Part shown: piece after piece, positions 25,486-34,228 of the stretch
How positions within the stretch are numbered: position 1 is the stretch's first letter
How the letters are laid out: each line of letters opens with the position of its first letter
Assembly: GCA_963664945.1 (NCBI GenBank)
Contig: OY761822.1
Span: 2,666,001-2,730,000 of the forward strand
Reading direction: 5' to 3'
DNA from: UBA6522 sp963664945
Lineage (GTDB): Bacteria > Pseudomonadota > Gammaproteobacteria > Steroidobacterales > Rariloculaceae
DNA length: 64,000 nucleotides
Position numbers and translations under genes: made by a program
The notes under the pieces: generated by a model
Seen by the model: the letters and a program-made list of their open reading frames with translations, nothing else
Told to the model about the DNA's origin: nothing
Database searches by the model: none

Positions 25486-26847
25486 ATGCGGGTTGACCCC
25501 GAAACTGCATTGAACGCTGCGCAAGATCATGTATTCACTGCGCCTGTGGTTATCCGCAGGCCCCAGCATACGCTCAGCCGGTCGAACGTATCCCGAAATG
25601 CGCTCAAGGTCCTTTACCGTCTGAAGAGTTGCGGGCACCAGGCGTTCGTTGTCGGCGGCGGCGTGCGCGACCTGTTGCTCGGCCTCAGTCCCAAGGACTT
25701 CGACCTGGCCACCGACGCGCGTCCGGAACAGGTTCGCAAGCTGTTTCGCAATTGCCGCCTGATCGGGCGGCGCTTCCGCCTGGCGCATGTGCGCTTCGGC
25801 AGGGAGGTGATCGAGGTGGTGACCTTTCGGTCGTCCCAAAGCGGCGCCGAGGACGACCGCGAGCACGCCGACAGCGGGCGGATCCTCCGCGACAACGTCT
25901 ACGGAACCATCGATGAAGATGTCTGGCGCCGGGATTTCACGGTCAACGCGCTCTACTACAACATCGCCGACTTCAGCATCCGGGATTACGCGGGCGGGAT
26001 GGAGGATATCGCCAGCCGCACCTTGCGGCTCATCGGCGATCCCGTGCTCCGCTATCGCGAGGACCCGGTCAGGATGCTCAGGGCCGCGCGCCTGTCCGCA
26101 AAACTGGACTTCGATATCGCGCGGCAAACGGAGAGGCCCATCCGCGAATTGGCGGAATCGTTGCGGGAGGTCCCCGCGGCCAGGCTCTACGACGAAACCC
26201 TCAAGCTGTTTCATGCCGGTCACGCCGCCGGCAGTTTCGAGCGCCTGCGGGAGTTGGGCCTGTTCGAATACCTCTTCCCGCACACGGACCGAACGCTTGG
26301 TGCGGAGGGCAACGGGACGGCCCTCAAGTTCATCCAGGCGGGCTTGAACAACACCGATCGGCGGGTGAAGGCGGGAAAACCGGTCACGCCGATGTTTCTT
26401 TACGCCGTGCTGCTGTGGTTTCCCATCCGGGAGGACGCCGACCGGATTCGCAGGAAGGATGGCGGCAGCGAGATTGAAGCCTTTATGGACGCCTGTGACG
26501 AAGTGCTCGGAGAGCAGCAGCGGCACACCGCGTTTCCGCGGCGATTCAGCGCGCCGATGAAGGAGATGCTGCTCATGCAGCGGCGTTTCCACAACCGGCG
26601 GGGCGCCCGCGCCCGCAGGCTGATGCAGCACAGGCTGTTTCGCGCGGCCTATGACTTCCTGGTCCTGCGTGCGGAGTGCGGCGACGCCGACCCCGAGCTC
26701 GCGCGCTGGTGGACCGGGATTCAAACCCTCTCACCGGAAGAACAGCACGAGGCCTTTGTCGTAAAGCGGCGGCGATCCTCGCGCCGTCGACGGCGAAAGC
26801 CTCGGCGCACGCCGTCGGGCGGGGCAGGTCACGGCGAGCCCGGGTGA
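25486..26847 (+). CDS. pcnB: Poly(A) polymerase I
   Basis: A 453-residue class II nucleotidyltransferase that adds 3' poly(A) tails to RNA and so speeds decay. The nucleotidyltransferase motif FVVGGGVRDLLLGLSPKDFD, with the DxD carboxylates, is intact, followed by RRFRLAHVRFGREVIEV and the RRDFTVNALYYNI block shared with tRNA nucleotidyltransferases. The C terminus is Arg-rich (VVKRRRSSRRRRRKPRR), typical of PcnB. The end overlaps the kinase start as GTGA. FolK, which often follows pcnB, is missing. Confidence 0.95.
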   Translation: MRVDPETALNAAQDHVFTAPVVIRRPQHTLSRSNVSRNALKVLYRLKSCGHQAFVVGGGVRDLLLGLSPKDFDLATDARPEQVRKLFRNCRLIGRRFRLAHVRFGREVIEVVTFRSSQSGAEDDREHADSGRILRDNVYGTIDEDVWRRDFTVNALYYNIADFSIRDYAGGMEDIASRTLRLIGDPVLRYREDPVRMLRAARLSAKLDFDIARQTERPIRELAESLREVPAARLYDETLKLFHAGHAAGSFERLRELGLFEYLFPHTDRTLGAEGNGTALKFIQAGLNNTDRRVKAGKPVTPMFLYAVLLWFPIREDADRIRRKDGGSEIEAFMDACDEVLGEQQRHTAFPRRFSAPMKEMLLMQRRFHNRRGARARRLMQHRLFRAAYDFLVLRAECGDADPELARWWTGIQTLSPEEQHEAFVVKRRRSSRRRRRKPRRTPSGGAGHGEPG

Positions 26848-27512
26848 GTCGAGTGGCGTTTTCTTCCGACAAACCGCGCTACGTTGTCGTCGAAGGACCG
26901 GTCGGTTCGGGCAAGGCCGGTCTCGCCAACCGGCTGGCCAAGAGTTTCGGCGGCGAACCGTTTCTCGAAAATCCACAGGAAAATCCGTTCCTGTCGCGGT
27001 TCTACCAGAATCACCGCCAGGCGGCGCTGCCGGCCCAGTTGTTTCTCCTCTTCCAGCGGGCGCGCGTGCTGGACGATGTCCGCCAGAGCGACCTGTTCAG
27101 CAGCGTGCGCATTACCGACTTTCTGATCGGCAAGGATATCCAGTTCGCCGAACGGGTTCTGGAACGCAGCGAGTTCGCGCTGTATCGGCAGGTGTACAGC
27201 ACACTCGACCTGAATCCGCCACGGCCGAGTCTGGTGATCTACCTTCAGGCGCCGCCGGATGTCCTGATGCGGCGTATCGCCAGCCGCGGTCTCGAACCGG
27301 AAAAGGGGATCGGCCCGCGCTACCTGGAGCAGACGTGCGAGGCCTATGCAACTTTCTTCCATCAATACGATGCGGCGCCGCTGCTCATCGTGAATGCAGC
27401 GGAAATCGACCCCGTCCGGCGAGAGGCGGACTATCGGGAATTGTTGCGCGCGATAAGGCGTATCGGGCCCGGGCGCCAGTTCTTCAATCCGGCCGCAACG
27501 ACAATCGCCTGA
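26844..27512 (+). CDS. Deoxynucleoside kinase family protein
   Basis: A 222-residue P-loop kinase. The nucleotide loop is VVEGPVGSGKAGLANRLA (note Ala where Thr/Ser normally follows the Lys), then ENPFLSRFYQNHRQAALPAQLFLL, YRQVYSTLDL and the LIYLQAPP-like LVIYLQAPPDVLMRRIASRG. These fit the dCK/dGK-like family often placed between pcnB/folK and panB in gammaproteobacteria. It may salvage deoxynucleosides or have another role near folate and pantothenate genes. The GTG at 26844 overlaps the pcnB stop. A second GTG three codons later is possible. Confidence 0.88.
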   Translation: MSRVAFSSDKPRYVVVEGPVGSGKAGLANRLAKSFGGEPFLENPQENPFLSRFYQNHRQAALPAQLFLLFQRARVLDDVRQSDLFSSVRITDFLIGKDIQFAERVLERSEFALYRQVYSTLDLNPPRPSLVIYLQAPPDVLMRRIASRGLEPEKGIGPRYLEQTCEAYATFFHQYDAAPLLIVNAAEIDPVRREADYRELLRAIRRIGPGRQFFNPAATTIA

Positions 27513-27535
27513 AGCGCCAGGCCGGAGTACCTGTC

Positions 27536-28366
27536 ATGTACAAGCAATTGCAACAGCGGGGAATGCCGTCTCCTCCGGTCAACGTCTCCACCCTGCGGCA
27601 GATGAAGGAGGACGGCGTGCCCATCGCGTGCCTGACCGCCTATGACGCAAGCTTCGCGCAACTGGTCGATATCGCCGGCGTGGACATCATTCTTGTCGGC
27701 GACTCGCTGGGCATGGTCATCCAGGGCCACGAAACCACCGTCCCGGTCACCGTGGGCGACGTCGTCTATCACACGCGCAGCGCGGCGCGCGGCATCGGCC
27801 GGGCGTTTCTGGTCTCCGACCTGCCGTTCATGAGCTACGCCTCGCCCACCCAGGCGCTGGACAACGCCGTGCGGCTCATGCAGGAAGGCGGTGCGATGAT
27901 GGTCAAGCTGGAGGGCGGCCAGAGCCAGGTGGACGTCGTGTCGTGCCTGGCCAGACACGACATTCCCGTCTGCGCGCACGTGGGACTGAAGCCGCAGTCG
28001 GTCCACAAGATCGGCGGCTTCAAGGTTCAGGGCCGGGAACCCTCGGCGGTGAGCCGGATGGTGGAGGACGCCAGGGCGCTGGAGGGCGCGGGGGCCGATC
28101 TGCTGTTGCTGGAATGCGTCCCCAACGAAGTGGGCGAAATGATCTCCCAGGCGATACAACTGCCGATCATCGGCATCGGAGCGGGACCGGCCGTCGACGG
28201 ACAGATTCTCGTCCTCTACGACATGCTCGGCATCACCCAGGGCCGCACGCCGCGATTCGTGCAGAATTTCATGGACGGTGCGGGTTCGCCGCTCGAAGCT
28301 CTCCAGGCGTATGTCCATGCGGTCCGCAACCGCGACTATCCGGCAAGCGAGCACTGTTTCTCCTGA
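27536..28366 (+). CDS. panB: 3-methyl-2-oxobutanoate hydroxymethyltransferase
   Basis: A 276-residue TIM-barrel enzyme, first step of pantothenate synthesis (ketoisovalerate to ketopantoate with methylene-THF). Motifs: LTAYDASFAQLVDIAGVDII, VGDSLGMVIQGH (metal-binding Asp), VKLEGG, HVGLKPQSVHKIGG and the catalytic Glu in LLLECVPNEV. The ATG at 27536 has GGAG about 9 bases upstream; the frame is open further. PanC follows after 39 bases. Confidence 0.96.
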   Translation: MYKQLQQRGMPSPPVNVSTLRQMKEDGVPIACLTAYDASFAQLVDIAGVDIILVGDSLGMVIQGHETTVPVTVGDVVYHTRSAARGIGRAFLVSDLPFMSYASPTQALDNAVRLMQEGGAMMVKLEGGQSQVDVVSCLARHDIPVCAHVGLKPQSVHKIGGFKVQGREPSAVSRMVEDARALEGAGADLLLLECVPNEVGEMISQAIQLPIIGIGAGPAVDGQILVLYDMLGITQGRTPRFVQNFMDGAGSPLEALQAYVHAVRNRDYPASEHCFS

Positions 28367-28374
28367 TGTAGAAT

Positions 28375-28390
28375 GCGCCCGTTTGGGCGC
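28375..28390 (+). promoter_or_regulatory. Small hairpin before panC
   Basis: GCGCCC GTTT GGGCGC (28375-28390) forms a perfect 6-base stem with a 4-base loop directly upstream of the panC Shine-Dalgarno GAGGAGA. It would occupy the leader of the panC message or act as a processing site between panB and panC. It lies inside the frame if the earlier ATG were used, and argues for the later GTG. Confidence 0.4.
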
Positions 28391-28405
28391 GAGGAGAGAA
28401 CAGAC

Positions 28406-29281
28406 GTGGACAAGCAAGGCGTTCCCCTGCAAGGCGCCTATACCACGAAAGCGGTTCGCGAGTTGGTCGGAAGCTGGCGGCTGACCCACCAGACCGTGGC
28501 CCTGGTCCCCACCATGGGGAACCTGCACGAGGGGCACCTGAGCCTGATGAACGTGGCGCGCGAGCATGCCGACCGCGTCATCTGCAGCGTCTTCGTCAAT
28601 CCCACGCAGTTCGGCGCCGGCGAGGACTTCAGCGCATATCCGCGCTCCCTGGCGGATGACGAAGCCCTGCTGGCCGGGCAGGGGATGGCGGACCTGGTAT
28701 TCGCTCCGGACGAAAAGGATATCTATCCGTTCGGCGTAGAGGCGGCGGTCAGGGTCTCGGTTCCCCAGTTGCGCGGCGAACTGTGCGCCGCAAGCCGTCC
28801 GGGGCATTTCGAAGGCGTGGCGTCGGTGGTGTTGCGGCTTCTCGGCATCGTTGCGCCCGACGTCATGGTGCTGGGGGAAAAGGACTATCAGCAACTCGTC
28901 GTGCTGCGCCGCATGGTCAGGGACCTGCAATTGCCGGTACAGGTGGTTGCGGGCTCCATCCAGCGGGAACGGGACGGGCTCGCGATGAGCTCCCGCAATC
29001 GCTATCTGAGCGCGGATGAGCGCCGCGCCGCGCCGAAACTGCACGGCGAGCTGAAGCGAGTCCGGAAGGCGCTGCGCAAGGGAGAGCAAGACTTTCGCGC
29101 ATTGGAGGCACAGGCATCCCGGGCATTGCGGTCTGCGGGGTTCGATCCCGACTACGTGGAAGTTCGCCGCGCCGGTGACTTGAGCAGGCCCAACGGCCTG
29201 GATTCGGTCGGCGACGACCTGATCGTGGTCGCGGCGGCGTGGTTGGGCAAGGCCCGGCTGATCGACAACCTGCGGATCTAG
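28406..29281 (+). CDS. panC: Pantoate--beta-alanine ligase
   Basis: A 291-residue cytoplasmic ATP-dependent ligase, last step of pantothenate synthesis. It has the nucleotidyl transfer motif ALVPTMGNLHEGHLSL, the pantoate site SVFVNPTQFGAGEDF, GVASVVLRLLGIVAPDVMVLGEKDYQQL and MSSRNRYLS. The GTG at 28406 (MDKQGVPLQG) has GAGGAGA about 9 bases upstream. The ATG at 28373 is not used here because its leader would be formed by a hairpin. Confidence 0.95.
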   Translation: MDKQGVPLQGAYTTKAVRELVGSWRLTHQTVALVPTMGNLHEGHLSLMNVAREHADRVICSVFVNPTQFGAGEDFSAYPRSLADDEALLAGQGMADLVFAPDEKDIYPFGVEAAVRVSVPQLRGELCAASRPGHFEGVASVVLRLLGIVAPDVMVLGEKDYQQLVVLRRMVRDLQLPVQVVAGSIQRERDGLAMSSRNRYLSADERRAAPKLHGELKRVRKALRKGEQDFRALEAQASRALRSAGFDPDYVEVRRAGDLSRPNGLDSVGDDLIVVAAAWLGKARLIDNLRI

Positions 29282-29286
29282 CGGTG

Positions 29287-29369
29287 TATCAACCTGATCC
29301 GAATGTATCAGTTGGATAGAGTACAAGTGCTCCATCAACCTGATCCGCAATGGTCAGGTTGACGCAGCA
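29287..29369. repeat. Short repeats around the queG 3' end
   Basis: The 14-mer atcaacctgatccg occurs at 29288 and 29334 as a direct repeat. The 16-mer tcaggttgacgcagca (29354-29369) starts exactly at the queG stop codon (as read on the plus strand) and reappears at 34102-34117, just after tsaE. The two locations lie at gene ends. Function unknown. Confidence 0.55.
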
Positions 29370-30535
29370 CTGGTCGCCTGCGCAGGGATTTCCTGCGGCG
29401 AAGGCGCTTCTCCGAACTCGGCGACGGGCGGCTGATGTTGCCCCAACGCCCACAGTACATGCTCCCGCACAACTTCCGAGGGATGATCGGTCCGCTCGCG
29501 CAGCGCAGTAACGACTTCGGGCGACGTCCCGGCGTTGCCCAGGGCGACCGCAAGGTTCCTCAACCAGCCTTCGTAGCCGGCACGGCGCAGCGCGCTGCCG
29601 CGGGTGCCGGCGTCCCAGTCGGTTTCGCTCCAGCGGAACAGGTCGACGAGCAGCGCGGCGTCGAGGCCGTGACGCGGGGCGAAGTCCGTTTCGCTGCTGG
29701 GCACGGCAAACTTGTTCCACGGACATGCCATCTGGCAGTCGTCGCAGCCGAAGATCCGGTTGCCGATCGCGCTTCGGAATTCCACGGGGATGCTTCCGCG
29801 CAGCTCGATCGTGAGGTAGGAAATGCACCGTCGCGCATCCAGAACGTAGGGCGCAACGATCGCACGGGTGGGGCAAACGTCGATGCACGCCGTGCAGCTC
29901 CCGCAATGGTCCGTGGCGGGTTCGTCCACGGGCAGGGGAATGTTGGTAAAGAGTTCGCCCAGGAAAAACCACGAACCGGCTCTTTTGTTCAACAGGTTGG
30001 TGTGCTTGCCGATCCATCCCAGGCCGGCATTCTGCGCCAGCGGCTTTTCAAGGACCGGGGCGCTGTCCACAAATACACGGTACCCGTTGCCCCCGGCCCG
30101 GTCCCGGATAAAGCCGGCCAGACGCTTGAGGCGGGCTCGCAGCACCTTGTGGTAATCCCTCCCCAGAGCGTAGCGCGAGACGTAGGCGTGGGGCGAGTTA
30201 TCCAGCATGCCCTCCGCATCGGCGCTTGCTTCGGGCCAATAATCCATCCTTGCCGAAACGACGCGCACGGTCCCGGGAACCAGCACCGCCGGCCGCGTGC
30301 GCTTGTCGCCGTGCCGGCTGAGGTAACCCATCTCGCCATGGAACCCGCGAGCGAGCCATGACTTGAAGCGGGATTCGGCTTCGCCGAGGTCAATGCCCGC
30401 GACACCGACCTGCTGGAAGCCCAGCGCTCTTCCCTCGCGCTTGATTACGTTTGCCAGATTGGCGAGTTGCGCGTCATCCAGCCTGTGCGGTTCCATGGTT
30501 GCGGAGGGCGGATCGTGTAGGTGTTCGGTTTGCAT
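29354..30535 (-). CDS. queG: Epoxyqueuosine reductase
   Basis: A 393-residue cobalamin and 4Fe-4S enzyme performing the last step of queuosine synthesis in tRNA. The N-terminal part has ALGFQQVGVAGIDL and MGYLSRHGDKRTRP; two ferredoxin cysteine motifs are in CGSCTACIDVCPTRAI and CDDCQMACPWNKF. The C terminus is a short HEAT-like region (ALRERTDHPSEVVREHVLWAL). The alternative ATG at 30496 (MEPHRLDDAQ) fits E. coli QueG better than the one at 30535. It is divergent from nnr across about 240 bases with a T-rich stretch before nnr. Confidence 0.94.
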   Translation of the reverse strand: MQTEHLHDPPSATMEPHRLDDAQLANLANVIKREGRALGFQQVGVAGIDLGEAESRFKSWLARGFHGEMGYLSRHGDKRTRPAVLVPGTVRVVSARMDYWPEASADAEGMLDNSPHAYVSRYALGRDYHKVLRARLKRLAGFIRDRAGGNGYRVFVDSAPVLEKPLAQNAGLGWIGKHTNLLNKRAGSWFFLGELFTNIPLPVDEPATDHCGSCTACIDVCPTRAIVAPYVLDARRCISYLTIELRGSIPVEFRSAIGNRIFGCDDCQMACPWNKFAVPSSETDFAPRHGLDAALLVDLFRWSETDWDAGTRGSALRRAGYEGWLRNLAVALGNAGTSPEVVTALRERTDHPSEVVREHVLWALGQHQPPVAEFGEAPSPQEIPAQATSAAST

Positions 30536-30776
30536 TGTTTGTGGACGCCGGGCTCACCGCCCTGGACACGTCGCCCTGGAATCACCTCATTGGGCCTGTC
30601 GTCTTCGGCTCATTGCCCTGATCCTGGCGCCCCGGGCTCATCGGTGGCCAGCGCCAACCCGGGAGAGGCAGCCGACCGCGCCAGTCGGGCGAGACGCGCA
30701 CGTTTCCGTTTCCCTGTTGCATGAATCTTTTCGCAACAAGGTTTTTCCGCAAATTTTTTCCGTAGTATATCGCTCC

Positions 30777-32294
30777 ATGGAAGCGGCCCGCCCCAGACTC
30801 CCCGAGGCAATCTATACCGCCGGCCAGGTCCGCAGCCTGGACAGGATCGCCATCGAGGAATTCGGGATTCCCGGCTACACGCTGATGTGCCGCGCCGCGG
30901 AAGCCGCGGTCGCGGCGCTGCGCAAACACTGGCCCGCGGCGCAATCGTTGGCCATTTATTGCGGCGCAGGCAACAATGCGGGCGACGGTTACGTCGTGGC
31001 GCGCCTGGCCGCTGACCTGGAATTGCGGGCGCGGGTCATCGCTGTCGTGCCGCCCGATCGGCTGTCCGGAGACGCGGCGCGCGCCTGGAACGACTATCGG
31101 AACCAGGGTGGTTTGGTCGAGCCCTTCGACGCGAACCGGCTTGTGGACGAAGACGTCCTAGTCGATGGTCTCCTGGGCAGTGGCCTGGACCGTGAACTGC
31201 GCGGAGACTTTCTCGCGGCCGTGTCCGTCATGAACGCGGCCCGAAGGCCGGTGATGTCGCTGGACATTCCCACCGGCCTTCATACCGATACCGGCCTGCC
31301 CATGGGCGCTGCCGTGCGCGCGGACCTGACCGTCACCTTCGTGGGGCTCAAGCAGGGCCTGTACGTCGGCGAGGGCGCGAACTATCGGGGAACGCTGGAA
31401 TTCGCCGGGCTGGGCATCCCGCCAGCCGCCCACGCCAGGATGGAGCCGCCGATGGCAAGGCTGACACGCGCCTCGGCGTTGGCCATTCTGCCGCCTCGAC
31501 CGCGGACCGCGCACAAGGGAGATGCGGGTAGCCTGCTCCTGGTGGGCGGCGGACCGGGCATGTCCGGCGCGATTCGGCTGGCCGCGGAGGCGGCGCTTAG
31601 ATCCGGCGCCGGATTGGTGCGCGTGGCGACCCACCCCGCTTCGGTGGGCGCCGTGATGGCCGGTCGAGCCGAGGTCATGTGCGTGGCGATCGAGGATGCC
31701 CGTCAACTTGATCCATGTCTGCAAGCGGCCGATGGCGCCGTGCTGGGACCAGGTCTCGGTCAGTCGGGCTGGGCGCGCGCCGTGTGGGAGCGGGTGCTGC
31801 GGAGTGAAATTCCCCTGGTCGTCGATGCCGACGGCCTGAACCTGCTGGCCGGCGAGGGCGGGGAGAGAGGCACGTGGATGGCGAGGGGCAACTGGATACT
31901 GACGCCCCACCCGGGCGAGGCGGCACGGCTGCTTGGCACGTCCGCCGGCGAGATACAGGCGGACCGCGCGGGCGCCGCGGCGCGGATTGCGGACCGGTTC
32001 CAGGGGGTGGCGGTCCTCAAGGGGGCGGGCACCCTCGTCGCCGCGCCGGATGAGGTTGGCATCGGCCTGTGCGACCGGGGCAATCCCGGCATGGCAACGG
32101 CGGGCATGGGAGATGTCCTGGCAGGGATCCTGGGTGGGCTCCTTGTGCAGTCCGGGGACCCCGCCGCTGTCGCCCGGGCCGGTGTGTGGATCCACGCCGT
32201 CTGCGGCGATGCCGCCGCTGAAGGCGGCGAGCGGGGACTGCTGGCGGGGGATTTGATGGGGCACATCCGGCGTGCGGTGAATCCGCCCGGATAG
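30777..32294 (+). CDS. nnr: Bifunctional NAD(P)H-hydrate epimerase/dehydratase
   Basis: A 505-residue repair enzyme with two domains. Residues 1-220 are the epimerase (YjeF_N, GAGNNAGDGYVVARLAA, VDGLLGSGLDRELRG). Residues 230-505 are the ADP-dependent dehydratase (KGDAGSLLLVGGGPGMSGA, VLGPGLGQSGWARAVWE, TPHPGEAARLLG, NPGMATAGMGDVLAGILGG). It rescues damaged NAD(P)H hydrates. The ATG at 30777 follows an AT-rich leader with poly-T tracts. Normally tsaE follows directly; here repeat B1 and a carbonic anhydrase gene intervene. Confidence 0.95.
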   Translation: MEAARPRLPEAIYTAGQVRSLDRIAIEEFGIPGYTLMCRAAEAAVAALRKHWPAAQSLAIYCGAGNNAGDGYVVARLAADLELRARVIAVVPPDRLSGDAARAWNDYRNQGGLVEPFDANRLVDEDVLVDGLLGSGLDRELRGDFLAAVSVMNAARRPVMSLDIPTGLHTDTGLPMGAAVRADLTVTFVGLKQGLYVGEGANYRGTLEFAGLGIPPAAHARMEPPMARLTRASALAILPPRPRTAHKGDAGSLLLVGGGPGMSGAIRLAAEAALRSGAGLVRVATHPASVGAVMAGRAEVMCVAIEDARQLDPCLQAADGAVLGPGLGQSGWARAVWERVLRSEIPLVVDADGLNLLAGEGGERGTWMARGNWILTPHPGEAARLLGTSAGEIQADRAGAAARIADRFQGVAVLKGAGTLVAAPDEVGIGLCDRGNPGMATAGMGDVLAGILGGLLVQSGDPAAVARAGVWIHAVCGDAAAEGGERGLLAGDLMGHIRRAVNPPG

Positions 32295-32352
32295 GCCGCG
32301 GATGCTGCGTGTTCCGAAGTCGCGGCGTTCATCGCTCAGCCACGCGCTTCCG

Positions 32353-32512
32353 GGCTTCCAAGGAACAAACACGTAACTCCTTGATTTCTGTTGGAGGACG
32401 GTCGTTTGTTCCGTCGCGTCCTCGGGCCGGCGCCGCCGGGTTCGCTACTTGCATGGAAATACTCGTTTTCCTCCGCGTCAGCGCGCCGGCGGTCGGCGTG
32501 AACACCGCCGGC
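32353..32512. repeat. Dispersed repeat family B, copy 1
   Basis: About 160 bases after nnr match, in inverse orientation, 51277-51426. Shared blocks include ggaacaaacacgtaactcct at one end, ggcgccgccgggttcg in the middle and acttgcatggaa after it. The tail here carries its own hairpin (gccggcggtcggcg/accgccggc). Similarity by eye is above 80 percent. It contains no gene. Together with 32295-32680 it is the non-coding gap before the carbonic anhydrase gene. Confidence 0.75.
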
Positions 32513-32680
32513 CTTTGACGATTTGCAAACGCTTGCATAGTATCGTCGAAGCTGGCTGACGCGCCGGCACGGCAAGGGCCGAACACGGCGGCAGTGCGAG
32601 AGCGGTACACGGGTGCGGGAGCCCGTATTGCGCGGGTATTCGGGCATGGAAGGCCGGATTTCACAACAGGAGCCACGTTC

Positions 32681-33547
32681 ATGAAAGTTGCGTACAGCTT
32701 GATAATCGGGTTGGCCATGTCGATCGCCGGGTGCGGAGGCGACAGCGCGCCGGAAACCGATTTGTCCGCCGACGTTGCGCCGGAGCCGGCCGCCGCGCCG
32801 GAACCGGTGGTTGCGGCGGAGCCGGCCGGCGGGGAGCTTTGTGTGGACATGGGACCGCAAACTCCACGCGATATCGCCAGCCTGGCGGGGCTGAACACGG
32901 TCACGTTTCCGTTCGCGCCGCCCGCGAACGAGATGAACCTGTGCAATATCCACACCCATACCAACGCCGAACACAAGGGACCGGGATTCAGCGTCTTTGT
33001 GAGTAATGCCGAGGACGGCGGGTATGCCTGCAACGAAACGTCCGGGCTCAGCGAAGCCGAACTGGCGCCGGCCGAAGGCGCGTACGAGGGCGTGGAGCCC
33101 GGCGATACCATTGAAGTGCACTGGGTTCACACGACTTGCGCCGCAGCGCCGGGCGAGGGACTGGGCGCTTGCGTCCCGGAGACCTGCAGCGGTCCGCTCT
33201 TGCGCGTCGAAGCCCAGGTATTTCTGGTCGTCAACGATCCGGAGGCGCTTGACTTCACGGCAATGGCATTCGGCGGGCACATGGTCGATGACCTGCACCA
33301 GGCGAGGATGATCCCTGCAACGACCGGCGAGCCGGTGCTGTTTCGAGGCTCAACGACCGGTCCGTCATACGATCAGAGCACGTGTTCGCCGGCCCACGTC
33401 ACCTGGAGCGTGCGTCCGCAGTGCGCTAGGCTGGACATCAACTCGCTGCATCGCTGGGCTGAGCAGGGCAACGTGTTCAATGAAACCCATTCCCACGGCG
33501 TGCGCCAGTTGATCACCGCGCTGGAGTTGCTGGCACCCATCGAGTAA
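32681..33547 (+). CDS. Delta-class carbonic anhydrase, lipoprotein
   Basis: A 288-residue protein with a lipoprotein signal (MKVAYSLIIGLAMSIAGCGG, lipobox Cys about residue 18) and an Ala/Pro-rich linker. The catalytic part matches bacterial delta-class carbonic anhydrases: MNLCNIHTHTNAEHKGPGF (zinc His candidates), PGDTIEVHWVHTTC, EAQVFLVVND, GSTTGPSYDQSTCSP and WSVRPQCARLDINSLHRW. It would hydrate CO2 in the periplasm. AGGAG lies 9 bases before the ATG. The gene is unusual here, dividing nnr from tsaE, and probably arrived by transfer next to repeat B1. Confidence 0.9.
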   Translation: MKVAYSLIIGLAMSIAGCGGDSAPETDLSADVAPEPAAAPEPVVAAEPAGGELCVDMGPQTPRDIASLAGLNTVTFPFAPPANEMNLCNIHTHTNAEHKGPGFSVFVSNAEDGGYACNETSGLSEAELAPAEGAYEGVEPGDTIEVHWVHTTCAAAPGEGLGACVPETCSGPLLRVEAQVFLVVNDPEALDFTAMAFGGHMVDDLHQARMIPATTGEPVLFRGSTTGPSYDQSTCSPAHVTWSVRPQCARLDINSLHRWAEQGNVFNETHSHGVRQLITALELLAPIE

Positions 33548-33578
33548 TCCGCCCCAAACGGCAAAGCACAAAGCACCG

Positions 33579-34088
33579 GTGCCGGCCTTGACTTGGCGCG
33601 TGGAAGGGGAGGCGCGCTTCAGGGAACTGGCGCAACGCGTTGCGCGTCACTGGCAAGGCCATGCGCCCTGCCGGTTGCTGGTCGGTCTCGAAGGGGCCCT
33701 CGGAGCCGGCAAGACCACATGGGTTCGCGGCATGCTGCAAGGGTTGGGCCATCGCGGACGCGTTCCCTCGCCGACCTATACGTTGCTCGAACACTACGAA
33801 ATGGGCGACGTCACGCTGGTTCACATCGACCTGTACCGTTTGCCCCAGGATCAGGCATCGTCTCGCCAGGCGCTCGAACTGGAGGCCATCGGCGTCAATG
33901 ACTGGCTTGCCCGGCCGGACGCATGGCTGCTGGTGGAGTGGCCCGGCCGGTCGCGGCAGTTGAGCGAGCGCTGCGACGTGCTCGTGGAATTTGAAATCAC
34001 GGGCGCCACGGAACGGCGCGTAGCCGTCACTGCGCGCTCGCCGGCCGGCGCCGAGCTCATGGCAGATTTGCACTCCAATTCAGCCTAG
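33579..34088 (+). CDS. tsaE: tRNA threonylcarbamoyladenosine biosynthesis ATPase TsaE
   Basis: A 169-residue P-loop ATPase that works with TsaB/TsaD in t6A modification. It shows GLEGALGAGKTTWVRGML (Walker A), VPSPTYTLLEHYEMG, VHIDLYRL (Walker B) and LLVEWPGRS. The GTG at 33579 is assumed; no clear Shine-Dalgarno is visible. The following 140-base gap before the amidase gene holds a copy of the 16-mer repeat seen at the queG end. Confidence 0.93.
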   Translation: MPALTWRVEGEARFRELAQRVARHWQGHAPCRLLVGLEGALGAGKTTWVRGMLQGLGHRGRVPSPTYTLLEHYEMGDVTLVHIDLYRLPQDQASSRQALELEAIGVNDWLARPDAWLLVEWPGRSRQLSERCDVLVEFEITGATERRVAVTARSPAGAELMADLHSNSA

Positions 34089-34228
34089 TGCTGCGACATT
34101 ATCAGGTTGACGCAGCAATAGAGCTTTAGGTTTGACGTCTAATCCCCTATTTTTCCGACAAAATGCGTTGAATTTCCCTGATCGTTTTGCAAACATAGGC
34201 GTGCAGTCTGTGGGAGAGGCGCGCAAAA

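Noticed and set aside
28373..28405. ATG at 28373 as panC start
   Set aside because: The first codons would be formed by a hairpin upstream of a good Shine-Dalgarno for the GTG at 28406.
27431..29350. 639-residue minus-strand frame over panB and panC
   Set aside because: Antisense shadow; panB and panC have all motifs and ribosome binding sites.
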